A stretch of 13,385 nucleotides of DNA from Longimicrobium sp. (GTDB lineage: Bacteria > Gemmatimonadota > Gemmatimonadetes > Longimicrobiales > Longimicrobiaceae): assembly GCA_030446945.1 (NCBI GenBank), contig JAUJMI010000016.1, positions 7,357 to 20,741 of the forward strand, in the 5' to 3' direction. The position numbers were made by a program, and so were the translations under genes. The notes beneath the pieces are model-generated. The model saw nothing but the letters and a program-made list of their open reading frames with translations, searched no databases and was not told where the DNA came from. Shown in pieces: positions 1-5,887 of this stretch (position 1 is the stretch's first letter; each line of letters starts with the position of its first letter).

Positions 1-95
1 CCGAAGCGCTGCGCATGGTGCGCGACGGCGAGATCACCGACGGCAAGACCATCTGCACCCTGCTCTACGCGGCGGGATTCGTGATGGGGATGTAG
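1..95 (+). CDS. NUDIX hydrolase, C-terminal end only (partial)
   Basis: The window opens inside a reading frame (codons from base 3) that ends at TAG 93-95. The last 30 residues include EALRMVRDGEITDGKT and LLYAAGF. The pattern 'eAl.mv..GeI.D.KT...Ll' is the usual C-terminal helix region of ADP-ribose pyrophosphatase-type NUDIX hydrolases, which cleave nucleoside diphosphates linked to another moiety. The catalytic NUDIX box would lie upstream, outside the window, so substrate and activity cannot be judged. The family call rests on this short tail alone. Confidence 0.6.
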   Translation, partial: EALRMVRDGEITDGKTICTLLYAAGFVMGM

Positions 96-319
96 CCCGG
101 AGGGTGGGGGAGGGCCGGTGTCCAAAGTCTGCACGAGGTGTCCCCAGGCGGGGACATGCCGGCTGGAGAGCCGGGTCGGCGCCGCGAGCGGAAAACCAAG
201 CAGGCAAGCGGCTTTGCGGTTGTTTTCGGAGCGATGCGGAACGGGGCACGGCCCCTGCTTTTCTCCGGTGTGCAACCCAGCCTAACCCAACCCGAGCAGT
301 TCCTTGGAAGGGGGTTCCC
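96..319. other. Gene-free interval with tandem hairpins upstream of the sigma factor
   Basis: No convincing gene is present. Two perfect hairpins stand almost side by side: TGTCCCC/GGGGACA at 139-156 (loop AGGC) and CCGGCT/AGCCGG at 159-174 (loop GGAG). A looser stem pairs GAAAAC (191-196) with GTTTTC (222-227). GGGGC/GCCCC at 243-255 is followed by TGCTTTT and could be a weak terminator for the NUDIX gene. A strong Shine-Dalgarno-like run, GGAAGGGGG at 306-314, serves the sigma gene. I could not assign a promoter for the sigma gene here with confidence. Confidence 0.45.
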
Positions 320-958
320 ATGATGGACGTCTTCGCCCGCGCACCCAAAGCCGCCGACCCCGCGTCGGCCCGTAGCGCGCTCAAGCAGCTCGACGACAGC
401 GGTCTGGTCGCCGCTTACCTGGACGGTGAGAAGCGTGCGTTCGGCGAGCTGGTGGAGCGCTACCAGACTCGGCTCCTGAACTTCGTGTACCGCACCACCG
501 GCGACCGCGAGCGCGCGGAGGATCTGGTGCAGGAGACGTTCATCCGGGTGTACCGGCACCTGCACCGCTTCGACCAGAGCAAGAAGTTCTCGACCTGGAT
601 CTACACGATCGCGTCGAACCTGGCCAAGAACGAGCTGCGCAACCGCTCGCGCAACCCGCTGGTGCTCTTCCAGACCATCAAGAAGAACTGGGACGCCGAC
701 GCGCGGCCGCTGGAGTGGGAGGACAACACCTACCGCCCGGACGACCTCTTCCGGAAGCGCCACCTGAAGAGCATGGTGGAGAACACGGTGGACCAGCTCC
801 CGGAGCATCACCGCACGGTCTTCATCCTCCGCGAGATGGAGGGGAAGACGTACGAGGAGATCGCCGACATCACCGGCGCCAACCTCGGCACGGTGAAGAG
901 CCGCCTGAACCGCGCGCGCAACAACTTCGCCCAGCTGATCGCGCCGCTTCTGGACTGA
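320..958 (+). CDS. ECF-type RNA polymerase sigma factor (sigma-70 family)
   Basis: A 212-residue protein with the two-domain layout of extracytoplasmic-function sigma factors. Region 2 spans about residues 38-105, with the core-binding motif DLVQETFIRVYR and the -10-recognition stretch FSTWIYTIASNLAKNELRNR. Region 4 spans about 148-203, with the helix-turn-helix TYEEIADITGANLGTVKSRL that reads the -35 element. The linker (about 108-147) is fairly long and charged. The frame is open back to 104, but I chose ATG 320 because GGAAGGGGG sits 5 nt upstream and the earlier residues look like translated non-coding DNA. A zinc-finger anti-sigma gene lies downstream, the typical pairing, although a terminator separates the two. 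It would direct transcription of a stress or envelope regulon. The specific signal is unknown. Confidence 0.93.
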   Translation: MMDVFARAPKAADPASARSALKQLDDSGLVAAYLDGEKRAFGELVERYQTRLLNFVYRTTGDRERAEDLVQETFIRVYRHLHRFDQSKKFSTWIYTIASNLAKNELRNRSRNPLVLFQTIKKNWDADARPLEWEDNTYRPDDLFRKRHLKSMVENTVDQLPEHHRTVFILREMEGKTYEEIADITGANLGTVKSRLNRARNNFAQLIAPLLD

Positions 959-975
959 GCCGCGGAACAGCGGGT

Positions 976-1084
976 CTCACGCGGAGACGCGGAGAAAATC
1001 AGTAGAGGGACGGGGATCGCGACTCCCCCGTCCCTCTTTTTCTTTCCACGTTATCTCCTCCGCGTCTCCGCGCCTCCGCGTGAG
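976..1084. repeat. Imperfect inverted repeat built from CGCGGAG/CTCCGCG heptamers, enclosing a terminator
   Basis: The left arm (976-995) reads CTCACGCGGAGACGCGGAGA. The right side (1058-1084) holds CTCCGCGTCTCCGCG at 1058-1072 followed by CTCCGCGTGAG at 1074-1084. CTCACGCGGAG (976-986) is the exact reverse complement of CTCCGCGTGAG, and the second heptamer copy also matches. The right arm therefore carries one extra heptamer unit. The intrinsic terminator lies between the arms. From memory, heptameric repeats of this style are common between genes in several high-GC and other phyla. Copy number in this genome was not checked. Confidence 0.6.
1004..1043 (+). terminator. Rho-independent terminator after the sigma factor gene
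   Basis: A perfect 12-bp stem pairs AGAGGGACGGGG (1004-1015) with CCCCGTCCCTCT (1026-1037), with a 10-nt loop, followed immediately by TTTTCTTT. This is a canonical strong intrinsic terminator 46 nt after the sigma stop codon. It implies that the anti-sigma and holA genes are transcribed mostly from their own promoter. Confidence 0.85.
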
Positions 1085-1147
1085 GCATGCAGTTCGGGAT
1101 CTGTGACGGAGTGACGGACCGCGTGTCCGAGCAACACTCACCTCGCG

Positions 1148-1172
1148 GGAACACCGGGGGGCCTTTCGCGTA
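1148..1172 (+). promoter_or_regulatory. Candidate ECF sigma-dependent promoter for the anti-sigma/holA unit
   Basis: GGAAC at 1148-1152 is followed, after exactly 16 nt, by CGTA at 1169-1172. A GGAAC-like -35 (with its AAC core) and a CGT-type -10 at 16-17 nt spacing are the usual form of ECF promoters. The site lies after the sigma-gene terminator and about 75 nt before the anti-sigma start, where an autoregulated promoter would be expected. Recognition by the adjacent sigma factor is inferred. No second copy of the motif was found near another gene in the window. Confidence 0.45.
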
Positions 1173-1246
1173 CAACGTGGCTCAACGACGCGCCGAGCAC
1201 CGCGCGACGGAGACTGGAGCGGCCACACGCGACGGGTGGAGGAACG

Positions 1247-1813
1247 ATGACGAGCTGCGAGCGGTTCCTGGCGGGATACTCCGCCTTTCGGGACGACGCG
1301 CTTCCGTGGGAAGAGCGGGTGGAGATGGAGGTGCACCTGGACGAGTGCCCCTCCTGCGCGCGATACGACCGCGTGGTGAGCCGCGGCGCCGACGTGTTCC
1401 GGGAGCTTCCGCAGCTGGAACTCTCCGAGGACTTCGCCGCGCGCCTCCAGCACCGCATCTACACCGAGGACCTGGAGGCCGCGCGCGCCCGCAACGCGAG
1501 CCGCTCCGCCACCGCCCTCGCAACGATGGGCGTGGCCGCGGCGATCGCGGCGGCCGCCTGGGTGCCGCTGGTCCGCTACTACGCGGACGGCGAGGCGCCC
1601 CGCCAGGCCGCCGCGAGCACGGTGCCCTTCGCCGCGCGGCTGGCGGCGTGGGACGGGCCGGCGCACCGCGAGGCCGGGCGCGTCACCTCGCAGCTCGTGC
1701 GGCTGGGCGTGGCGGTGACGGAGCTGCCGTACCACGACCTCGTGTTCAAAAAGGACGGCCCCCTCGTCGCTACGGTCGCGGCGTACACCGAAGGCGACGT
1801 ACTCGCCCGCTAG
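1247..1813 (+). CDS. Anti-sigma factor with N-terminal zinc-finger (zf-HC2) domain
   Basis: A 188-residue protein. The N-terminal 45 residues carry C4 and the HLDECPSC motif (H30, C34, C37). This H-x3-C-x2-C signature belongs to zinc-binding anti-sigma domains that hold ECF sigma factors inactive at the membrane. A hydrophobic segment at about 88-108 (ATALATMGVAAAIAAAAWVP) would be a single membrane span, leaving about 80 residues outside the cytoplasm. No known sensor domain is recognisable in that part. The start is well supported: GGAGGA (1238-1243) lies 3 nt before the ATG. It probably restrains the sigma factor encoded at 320-958. Its stop is only 5 nt before the holA start, so the two are probably co-transcribed. 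Confidence 0.85.
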   Translation: MTSCERFLAGYSAFRDDALPWEERVEMEVHLDECPSCARYDRVVSRGADVFRELPQLELSEDFAARLQHRIYTEDLEAARARNASRSATALATMGVAAAIAAAAWVPLVRYYADGEAPRQAAASTVPFAARLAAWDGPAHREAGRVTSQLVRLGVAVTELPYHDLVFKKDGPLVATVAAYTEGDVLAR

Positions 1814-1818
1814 GCACC

Positions 1819-2838
1819 GTGCCCCAGATCTCGGCAGACAAACTCGAACGCACTCTCCGGGACCGTGTCCCGGGGGGTGTGTTCTTCTTCCACGGCAATG
1901 AGGACTTCTCGCGCGAGGAGGCGGTGGGCCGCGTGGTGGCCGCGTACCTCGACGCCGCCACGCGCGACTTCAACTTCGACCAGCTACGCGGCGCCGAAGT
2001 CACCGCCGACGAGCTGGCGTCGCTCACCGCCACCCCGCCCATGATGGCCGAGCAACGCGTGGTGGTGGTGCGCGACGCGCAGGGGCTCTCGCCCAAGGCG
2101 CGCGAGGTGGTGGAGGCCGTCGCCGCGGCGCCCCCGGCGGGGCTGGTCCTCGTCCTCTCCGCCGTCATCCCCCCCGCGTCCAAGGCCAAGTTCTACGACG
2201 AGCTAAAGAAGCGCGCCGTCTCCACCGAGTTCGCCCCGCTGGATCCCAACGACGCGCCGGGGTGGATGATGGACTCCGCGAGCGAGTTGCACGGCGTGGA
2301 GCTGGACGCGGAGGCGGCGCGCGCCGTGGTCGCCGCCATCGGCGCGGATCTGGGGATGCTGCGCTCCGAACTTGCCAAGCTGGTCGCCTACGCGGGCGAC
2401 CGGAAGCGCATCACGCTGGACGACGTGCGCGCCGTGGGTGGCTCCGTCCCGCGGCAGGACCGCTGGGCGTGGTTCGACCTGGTCGCCGAGCGCAGGTTCC
2501 GCGACGCGCTCGCCACCCTCCCCACGCTGCTGGAGGCGGGGGAGAACGCCGTGGGGCTGGTGATCGGGATCGGCGGACAGCTCCTCAAGGTTGGGATCGT
2601 GTGCGCGGGCGGGCAGGGCGCGCTGGAGCGCGAGCTGAAGCCGTTCCAGCGATGGATGACGAAGCGGATCGTCCCCCAGGCCCGCCGCTGGACCCTCCCC
2701 GAGGTGGACGCCGCTCTGGGCGAGCTCCTGCGCACCGACCGCCTCCTCAAGTCCGCCTCGCTCACCGACCGCCAGGCGATGGAGGAGCTCCTCCTGCGCC
2801 TGTGGGCCATCAAACGCCCCGCCGCGTCGGCGGCGTAG
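1819..2838 (+). CDS. holA: DNA polymerase III subunit delta
   Basis: A 339-residue protein of normal length for HolA, the clamp-loader subunit that opens the beta sliding clamp during replication. The N-terminal part has the typical GGVFFFHGNEDFSREEA start (about residues 15-31), corresponding to the degenerate P-loop-like region of domain I. The hydrophobic core strand QRVVVVRDAQGLS follows at about 76-88. The C-terminal helical collar domain (about 215-335) carries QDRWAWFDLVAERRFRDAL and ends in AMEELLLRLW. The frame is open further upstream, but GTG 1819, giving MPQISADKLERTL, fits the family's usual N-terminus and follows the anti-sigma stop at once. No good Shine-Dalgarno sequence is visible, so translation may be coupled to the anti-sigma gene. 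A strong hairpin (1857-1873, CCGGGAC/GTCCCGG) lies just inside the coding region. Confidence 0.9.
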   Translation: MPQISADKLERTLRDRVPGGVFFFHGNEDFSREEAVGRVVAAYLDAATRDFNFDQLRGAEVTADELASLTATPPMMAEQRVVVVRDAQGLSPKAREVVEAVAAAPPAGLVLVLSAVIPPASKAKFYDELKKRAVSTEFAPLDPNDAPGWMMDSASELHGVELDAEAARAVVAAIGADLGMLRSELAKLVAYAGDRKRITLDDVRAVGGSVPRQDRWAWFDLVAERRFRDALATLPTLLEAGENAVGLVIGIGGQLLKVGIVCAGGQGALERELKPFQRWMTKRIVPQARRWTLPEVDAALGELLRTDRLLKSASLTDRQAMEELLLRLWAIKRPAASAA

Positions 2839-2860
2839 CGGACGCGGTGACGGTTTTCAG

Positions 2861-2894
2861 GGGGCGGCGCACCGGTGGGTACGCCGCCCCTTTT
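2861..2894 (+). terminator. Rho-independent terminator after holA
   Basis: A 9-bp GC stem pairs GGGGCGGCG (2861-2869) with CGCCGCCCC (2882-2890), with a 12-nt loop, followed by TTTT. It starts 22 nt after the holA stop and closes the anti-sigma/holA unit. The next 200 nt up to 3094 contain no gene. I saw only weak -35/-10 candidates there (for example TTGCGC at 3013). Confidence 0.75.
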
Positions 2895-3094
2895 CTGCGT
2901 CGTCCCGATCCGTTTTCAGGCGCCGCCGCTCCCAGCGCGCCATCTGCAAGGCATTGTGAGAACCCGCTTTCCCCGCCGGTGCGACCCGCTTCCGCCAGCG
3001 TGTAGAAGGTTCTTGCGCATCTTCCCGAACTCTTGCAGAGTGGACGCGTCGTCGTGCTGAAACGCGTTCGCCCCGCGGGGCGGGGGAGGTCGAG

Positions 3095-3580
3095 GTGGAG
3101 GATCGGAGAGCGGGAGTCACCCTCCTGGAGCTGATGGCGGTGCTGGCGGTGGTCGGGATCCTGGCGGGGCTGGCGTCGGCGTCGCTCGGCCGCGTGCTGG
3201 CGCGTGCGCAGACGGCGGCGGCGCTCCACCAGCTGGCGGCCGACATCTCGTACACGCGGATGCTGGCGGTGCGCGGAGGGAGCCGCGTGGAGCTGCGCTT
3301 CACCAACGAGGGCTCGTGCGGCGCCCCGCGCTCCGGCCGCTTCTCGGCGGACGGGTACCGGATCACCGTCCGTGACCCCACCCCGCGGGTGGTGCGCGTG
3401 GCACGCCTGCGCAGCTCCGCGAGCGGGGTGTGCCTCGAGTCCAACAACGACACCAACATCGTGTTCGGCTCGCGCGGGCTCCTCCTCCCGTTCGAGAACC
3501 GCACCGTCTGGTCCCGCCGCCAGGGCGTGGTCGATTCGCTGACCGTGTCGGTGCTCGGGCGCGTCCGGCGCCGGTTCTGA
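3095..3580 (+). CDS. Type IV minor pilin / pseudopilin, GspH-FimT type
   Basis: A 161-residue prepilin. The short leader MEDRRAG (1-7) would be cut by the prepilin peptidase after G7, exposing VTLLELMAVLAVVGIL, with the conserved Glu at position +5 and a hydrophobic N-terminal helix of about 20 residues. The following globular domain (about 40-161) has the GspH/FimT pattern, including SYTRMLAVRGG, VFGSRGLLLPF and the terminal VSVLGRVRRRF strand. C75 and C113 could form a disulphide. The start is GTG 3095, with GGGGGAGG at 3082-3089 as ribosome binding site. GspH/FimT proteins sit in the initiation or tip complex of pili and type II secretion pseudopili. The gene stands alone, about 500 bp from the main minor-pilin operon, which holds a second protein of the same family. 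Confidence 0.88.
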   Translation: MEDRRAGVTLLELMAVLAVVGILAGLASASLGRVLARAQTAAALHQLAADISYTRMLAVRGGSRVELRFTNEGSCGAPRSGRFSADGYRITVRDPTPRVVRVARLRSSASGVCLESNNDTNIVFGSRGLLLPFENRTVWSRRQGVVDSLTVSVLGRVRRRF

Positions 3581-3609
3581 GGGAAGGGCAACGTCATATC
3601 ATACGGGGA

Positions 3610-3912
3610 CAGAGAAACCACTTCCTGAACGGAGCGCCGCGCGGCGCCCGCGGCGGCGCGAAACCATGGCGCGGAGTGAAGGAGACGGGCTCTGCCGCGC
3701 AGCTGGATCCGTCCAATGTTCGGTCGCTTGTGCGTGGCGGGGTCGGACTGCCCGCACCGGCTTGGACTGCACCGCGCCTGACGGCAGGGCACCCGAGATC
3801 CAACGTACATGCATCCGGACGTGGGAGGGGCGGTGCACACCGGAGAGCCCGTCGCCAGAGATCGAGGTAAGGCAGGTATTGCGAGGCGCTCCGTTCGGGA
3901 AGTGTTTCTCTG
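3610..3912. repeat. 303-bp segment bounded by long near-perfect inverted repeats (possible MITE or other non-autonomous element)
   Basis: The left arm at 3610-3638 begins CAGAGAAACCACTTCCTGAA. The right arm at 3885-3912, read as its reverse complement, begins CAGAGAAACACTTCCCGAAC. The arms align at 27 of 29 positions with one gap and one T/C mismatch, and weaker similarity continues outward (GGG). A perfect 14-bp palindrome (GCGCCGC/GCGGCGC, 3634-3647) overlaps the inner end of the left arm. The interior has no transposase-like frame or other recognisable coding. I saw no clear target-site duplication. The size and terminal repeats fit a miniature inverted-repeat element, but a long-range RNA stem or a pair of separate repeats is also possible. 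Confidence 0.55.
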
Positions 3913-4085
3913 CACCCGCGGTTCGCTCCGCGGCCTGTGGGTGAGCCATGCAGTCGGGGATTTCGGGGTGCGCAACGTTTGCCAGTGCAGCAAACCTTGC
4001 GGCCCCCGGTCACGGGTGTTGTGGGGCTAAGTCGTTGTGGGAGAGGAGGTAAGCGGCGGGCACGGTCCTTCCTTAAGGGGAGGCC
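3913..4085 (+). promoter_or_regulatory. Structured untranslated leader of the minor-pilin operon (candidate cis-regulatory RNA)
   Basis: Several stems succeed each other with little space between them. CCGGTT-type GC stem CCGCGG/CCGCGG lies at 3916-3933. An imperfect 12-position stem at 3971-4001 pairs CGCAA with TTGCG and GTTTGC with GCAAAC, with one C-C mismatch and a 7-nt loop. GCCCC (4002-4006) pairs with GGGGC (4023-4027). A final hairpin at 4064-4085 abuts the start codon. No clear promoter was identified. The layout, a folded domain followed by an expression platform, is what a translational riboswitch or protein-controlled leader would look like. I could not match it to a named class. 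Confidence 0.4.
4064..4085 (+). promoter_or_regulatory. Hairpin sequestering the ribosome binding site of the minor-pilin operon
   Basis: GGTCCTTCC (4064-4072) pairs with GGGGAGGCC (4077-4085) around a TTAA loop. Eight of nine positions pair, with some G-U pairs and one C-A mismatch. The 3' strand contains GGGGAGG, the Shine-Dalgarno sequence for ATG 4086, and the hairpin ends exactly at the start codon. When folded it would hide the ribosome binding site. Confidence 0.5.
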
Positions 4086-4562
4086 ATGCACACCTCACCT
4101 TCCCGCCCACTCGGCTGCCGCCGGGGCTATTCGCTCCCCGAGCTGCTCGCAACCCTGGTGATCCTCGGAATCCTGGTGGCCATCGCCGCGCCGCGCCTGC
4201 GCGGAGTAGGCGGGCTCGCCAGGCAGACGGGGGCCATGAACCAGCTCGCCACGGACCTGAGCCTCACGCGGATGCGCGCCATCCGCGCCGGCAACACGGC
4301 GCGCCTCGTGATCAACAGCACCGGCACCGCATACCGCGTGGAAGTCCGCAAGGCGGACGGGGTGACGACGGACACGGTGAAGACCGTGCGCCTGACCCGG
4401 GACCATCCGGGCCTCCTGCTGCGGCCCGTCCTCGACTCGGTGGTGTTCGACAGCCGCGGGATGCGCCGCGGAGGAACGGAGCGCATCCAGGCCGTCCGCG
4501 GCAGCGCCGGCGTAGACAGCATCAAGATCTCCCCACTCGGCAAGGTGACACGTGCACGCTGA
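4086..4562 (+). CDS. Type IV minor pilin / pseudopilin, GspH-FimT type (second copy)
   Basis: A 158-residue prepilin. The leader ends RRG (residue 14), followed by YSLPELLATLVILGILVAIA, with Glu at +5 and the usual hydrophobic helix. The globular part (about 45-158) shares GspH/FimT features with the protein at 3095-3580: the helix LATDLSLTRMRAIRAGN, the FDSRGM strand and the terminal ISPLGKV. The two are related but clearly diverged. ATG 4086 is supported by GGGGAGG at 4077-4083, which can be hidden in a hairpin. It heads an operon with PilV-, PilW- and PilX-like genes and overlaps the next gene by 11 nt. It probably joins the minor-pilin complex that starts pilus assembly at the inner membrane. 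Confidence 0.88.
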   Translation: MHTSPSRPLGCRRGYSLPELLATLVILGILVAIAAPRLRGVGGLARQTGAMNQLATDLSLTRMRAIRAGNTARLVINSTGTAYRVEVRKADGVTTDTVKTVRLTRDHPGLLLRPVLDSVVFDSRGMRRGGTERIQAVRGSAGVDSIKISPLGKVTRAR

Positions 4563-4977
4563 TCCCGCCCTTCGCGCGCCGCGCGGCAACGAGGGCTTCA
4601 CGCTGATCGAAGTGATGATCGCAATGGTGATCCTCGCCGTGGGGCTGCTGAGCCTGGAGGCGCTGGGGATCGGGGCCGCGCGCGTGGTGACGCTCTCGGA
4701 GAAGCAGGGGCGCTACGCCACGCTCGCCGCCTCCACCATGGAGACGATGCGCAACGACATCCGCAACGCCCCCACCACGCTTCCCATCAACCCCCAGACG
4801 ACGTACGTGCTCCTGGCGGGCGCCGACACGGCGGTCGTGACGCGGGAAGCCAGGCGGCGGGACGTGAAGCAGGCGCAGCTGATCGTGACGGTGAGTCCCA
4901 AGGCGACGGGGCCCCGCCTGGTGCGCGCCGCTCCGGTGGTGCTGAACTCGTATCTCTTCGATCCCCGGATCCCATGA
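4552..4977 (+). CDS. Type IV minor pilin, PilV/GspI-like
   Basis: A 141-residue prepilin starting at GTG 4552, inside the end of the preceding gene. The leader ends NEG (residue 15), then FTLIEVMIAMVILAVGLLSL, the classical class III signal with Glu at +5 and a helix whose AVGLLSLEALG portion is typical of PilV/GspI proteins. The remainder (about 40-141) includes QGRYATLAASTMETMRNDI and a short beta-rich C-terminus. AAGGTGA, 4 nt before the start, may serve as ribosome binding site, and translational coupling is likely. Its ATGA overlap with the next gene shows the operon is tight. PilV-type proteins are minor components of the pilus initiation complex. Confidence 0.82.
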   Translation: MHADPALRAPRGNEGFTLIEVMIAMVILAVGLLSLEALGIGAARVVTLSEKQGRYATLAASTMETMRNDIRNAPTTLPINPQTTYVLLAGADTAVVTREARRRDVKQAQLIVTVSPKATGPRLVRAAPVVLNSYLFDPRIP

Positions 4978-5867
4978 ACCGCGCACCCCACCACCCGCGC
5001 ACCGCCGGGTTCACCCTGGTCGAGCTCCTGGTGTCGCTGGTGATCGCCGGCTTCCTGGCAGGGGTGATCCTGCAGCTCGTCACCAGCCAGGCCCGCTTCA
5101 CGGACATCCAGTACGCGCGCCAGGAGGTGCAGGACAACGCGCGCGGCACGCTGGAGCTGCTGGGGAGCGAGCTGCGCGCCGTGCCCCTTCCCGGCGGGCT
5201 GCTGATGGCCGGCGAGGACACCATCCGCTTCCGCTCGCCGCTGGCGTGGGGGGTGTACTGCGGCGCGAGCGCCGGCTCCCGCTTCGTGGTGTTCGACAAG
5301 CGCGTGTGGGTGACCGCCGCCGCCGCGGGGATTCCGCCGCGGACCGGGCTCGTGCTGCAGCGGACGGAGGGGAGCGTGGACGGGACCGTCCCGCCGGTGT
5401 TCGACTCCGACGACGACGCCGCGCGCAGCGACACGCTCTCGCCGACCGAGGTCGCGGTGTCGCCGTGCAAGGGGCTGATGGACGACGCGACCAGGACGGT
5501 GGTGGTGAAGTTCGACGATGTGGACGCGGGCGTGCCCGGCGATCCGGGGCTGGCCGCGTACGTGTGGCGCTCCGTGGCGTACGGCGCGGGGGCGGGGAGT
5601 GCCGACGAACGCTGGATGACGCGTGAGCTCGCCGGAAGCGGGAGGCCCGAGCCGCTCGCCGGCCCCATCGAGAACCTCACTATCCGCTACCTCAACGCCG
5701 CGGGGGTCGCCTTCGCCGCGCCCGTCGACGCGACCAGGCGCGACTCCGTCCGCAGCGTGCGGGTGATCGTGAAGATGAAGGCCCGCAAGGGCACGGGCGC
5801 GAGCTCGGGAGACAGAAAGGTGTCCACGCAGGACTCGATCACCGTGTCACTGCGCAACTTCCGCTAG
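4974..5867 (+). CDS. Type IV minor pilin, PilW/GspJ-like
   Basis: A 297-residue prepilin starting within an ATGA overlap (ATG 4974, previous stop TGA 4975-4977). The leader of 12 residues ends in G, followed by FTLVELLVSLVIAGFLAGVI with Glu at +5. The stretch QYARQEVQDNARGTLELLGSEL just after the helix is the typical PilW/GspJ 'q....ndnar.ale.L..dlR' pattern. The large C-terminal domain contains IRFRSPLAWG, a central acidic region (DSDDDAARSDT, about 143-153) and the closing strand RSVRVIVKMKARKG. The length is normal for PilW. It probably bridges the PilV-like and PilX-like partners in the tip complex. The next gene begins 20 nt downstream. Confidence 0.85.
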   Translation: MNRAPHHPRTAGFTLVELLVSLVIAGFLAGVILQLVTSQARFTDIQYARQEVQDNARGTLELLGSELRAVPLPGGLLMAGEDTIRFRSPLAWGVYCGASAGSRFVVFDKRVWVTAAAAGIPPRTGLVLQRTEGSVDGTVPPVFDSDDDAARSDTLSPTEVAVSPCKGLMDDATRTVVVKFDDVDAGVPGDPGLAAYVWRSVAYGAGAGSADERWMTRELAGSGRPEPLAGPIENLTIRYLNAAGVAFAAPVDATRRDSVRSVRVIVKMKARKGTGASSGDRKVSTQDSITVSLRNFR

Positions 5868-5887
5868 CGCTCCGCCGAGGCGAACCC

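Noticed and set aside
104..319. N-terminal extension of the sigma factor to 104
   Set aside because: The extra 72 residues do not fit ECF families, cover hairpin-rich DNA, and lack a ribosome binding site, whereas ATG 320 has an excellent one.
138..323. 61-codon reading frame upstream of the sigma gene
   Set aside because: It starts inside a hairpin, lacks a ribosome binding site and overlaps the sigma start in another frame.
3013..3041. TTGCGC with CAGAGT 17 nt later as a promoter for the first minor pilin
   Set aside because: The -10 element is too far from consensus to list as a promoter.
2857..3993. 378-residue antisense reading frame across the first minor pilin and the inverted-repeat segment
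   Set aside because: It crosses a real gene and a terminator and has Arg/Ser/Pro-rich composition with no family motifs.
3948..4052. A 34-codon reading frame in the leader (starts MQSGISGCATFASAANLAAP, stops TAA 4050-4052)
   Set aside because: It has no clear ribosome binding site, and it overlaps the inverted-repeat stems. A leader peptide cannot be excluded but is not supported.
3971..4063. Possible c-di-GMP-I (GEMM) riboswitch, because GCAAACC, GGGGCTAA and GGTAAGCGG occur in the right order
   Set aside because: The GNRA tetraloop hairpin and the GCAAAGCC segment that should lie between them are absent, so the core fold cannot be drawn. The similarity may be chance.
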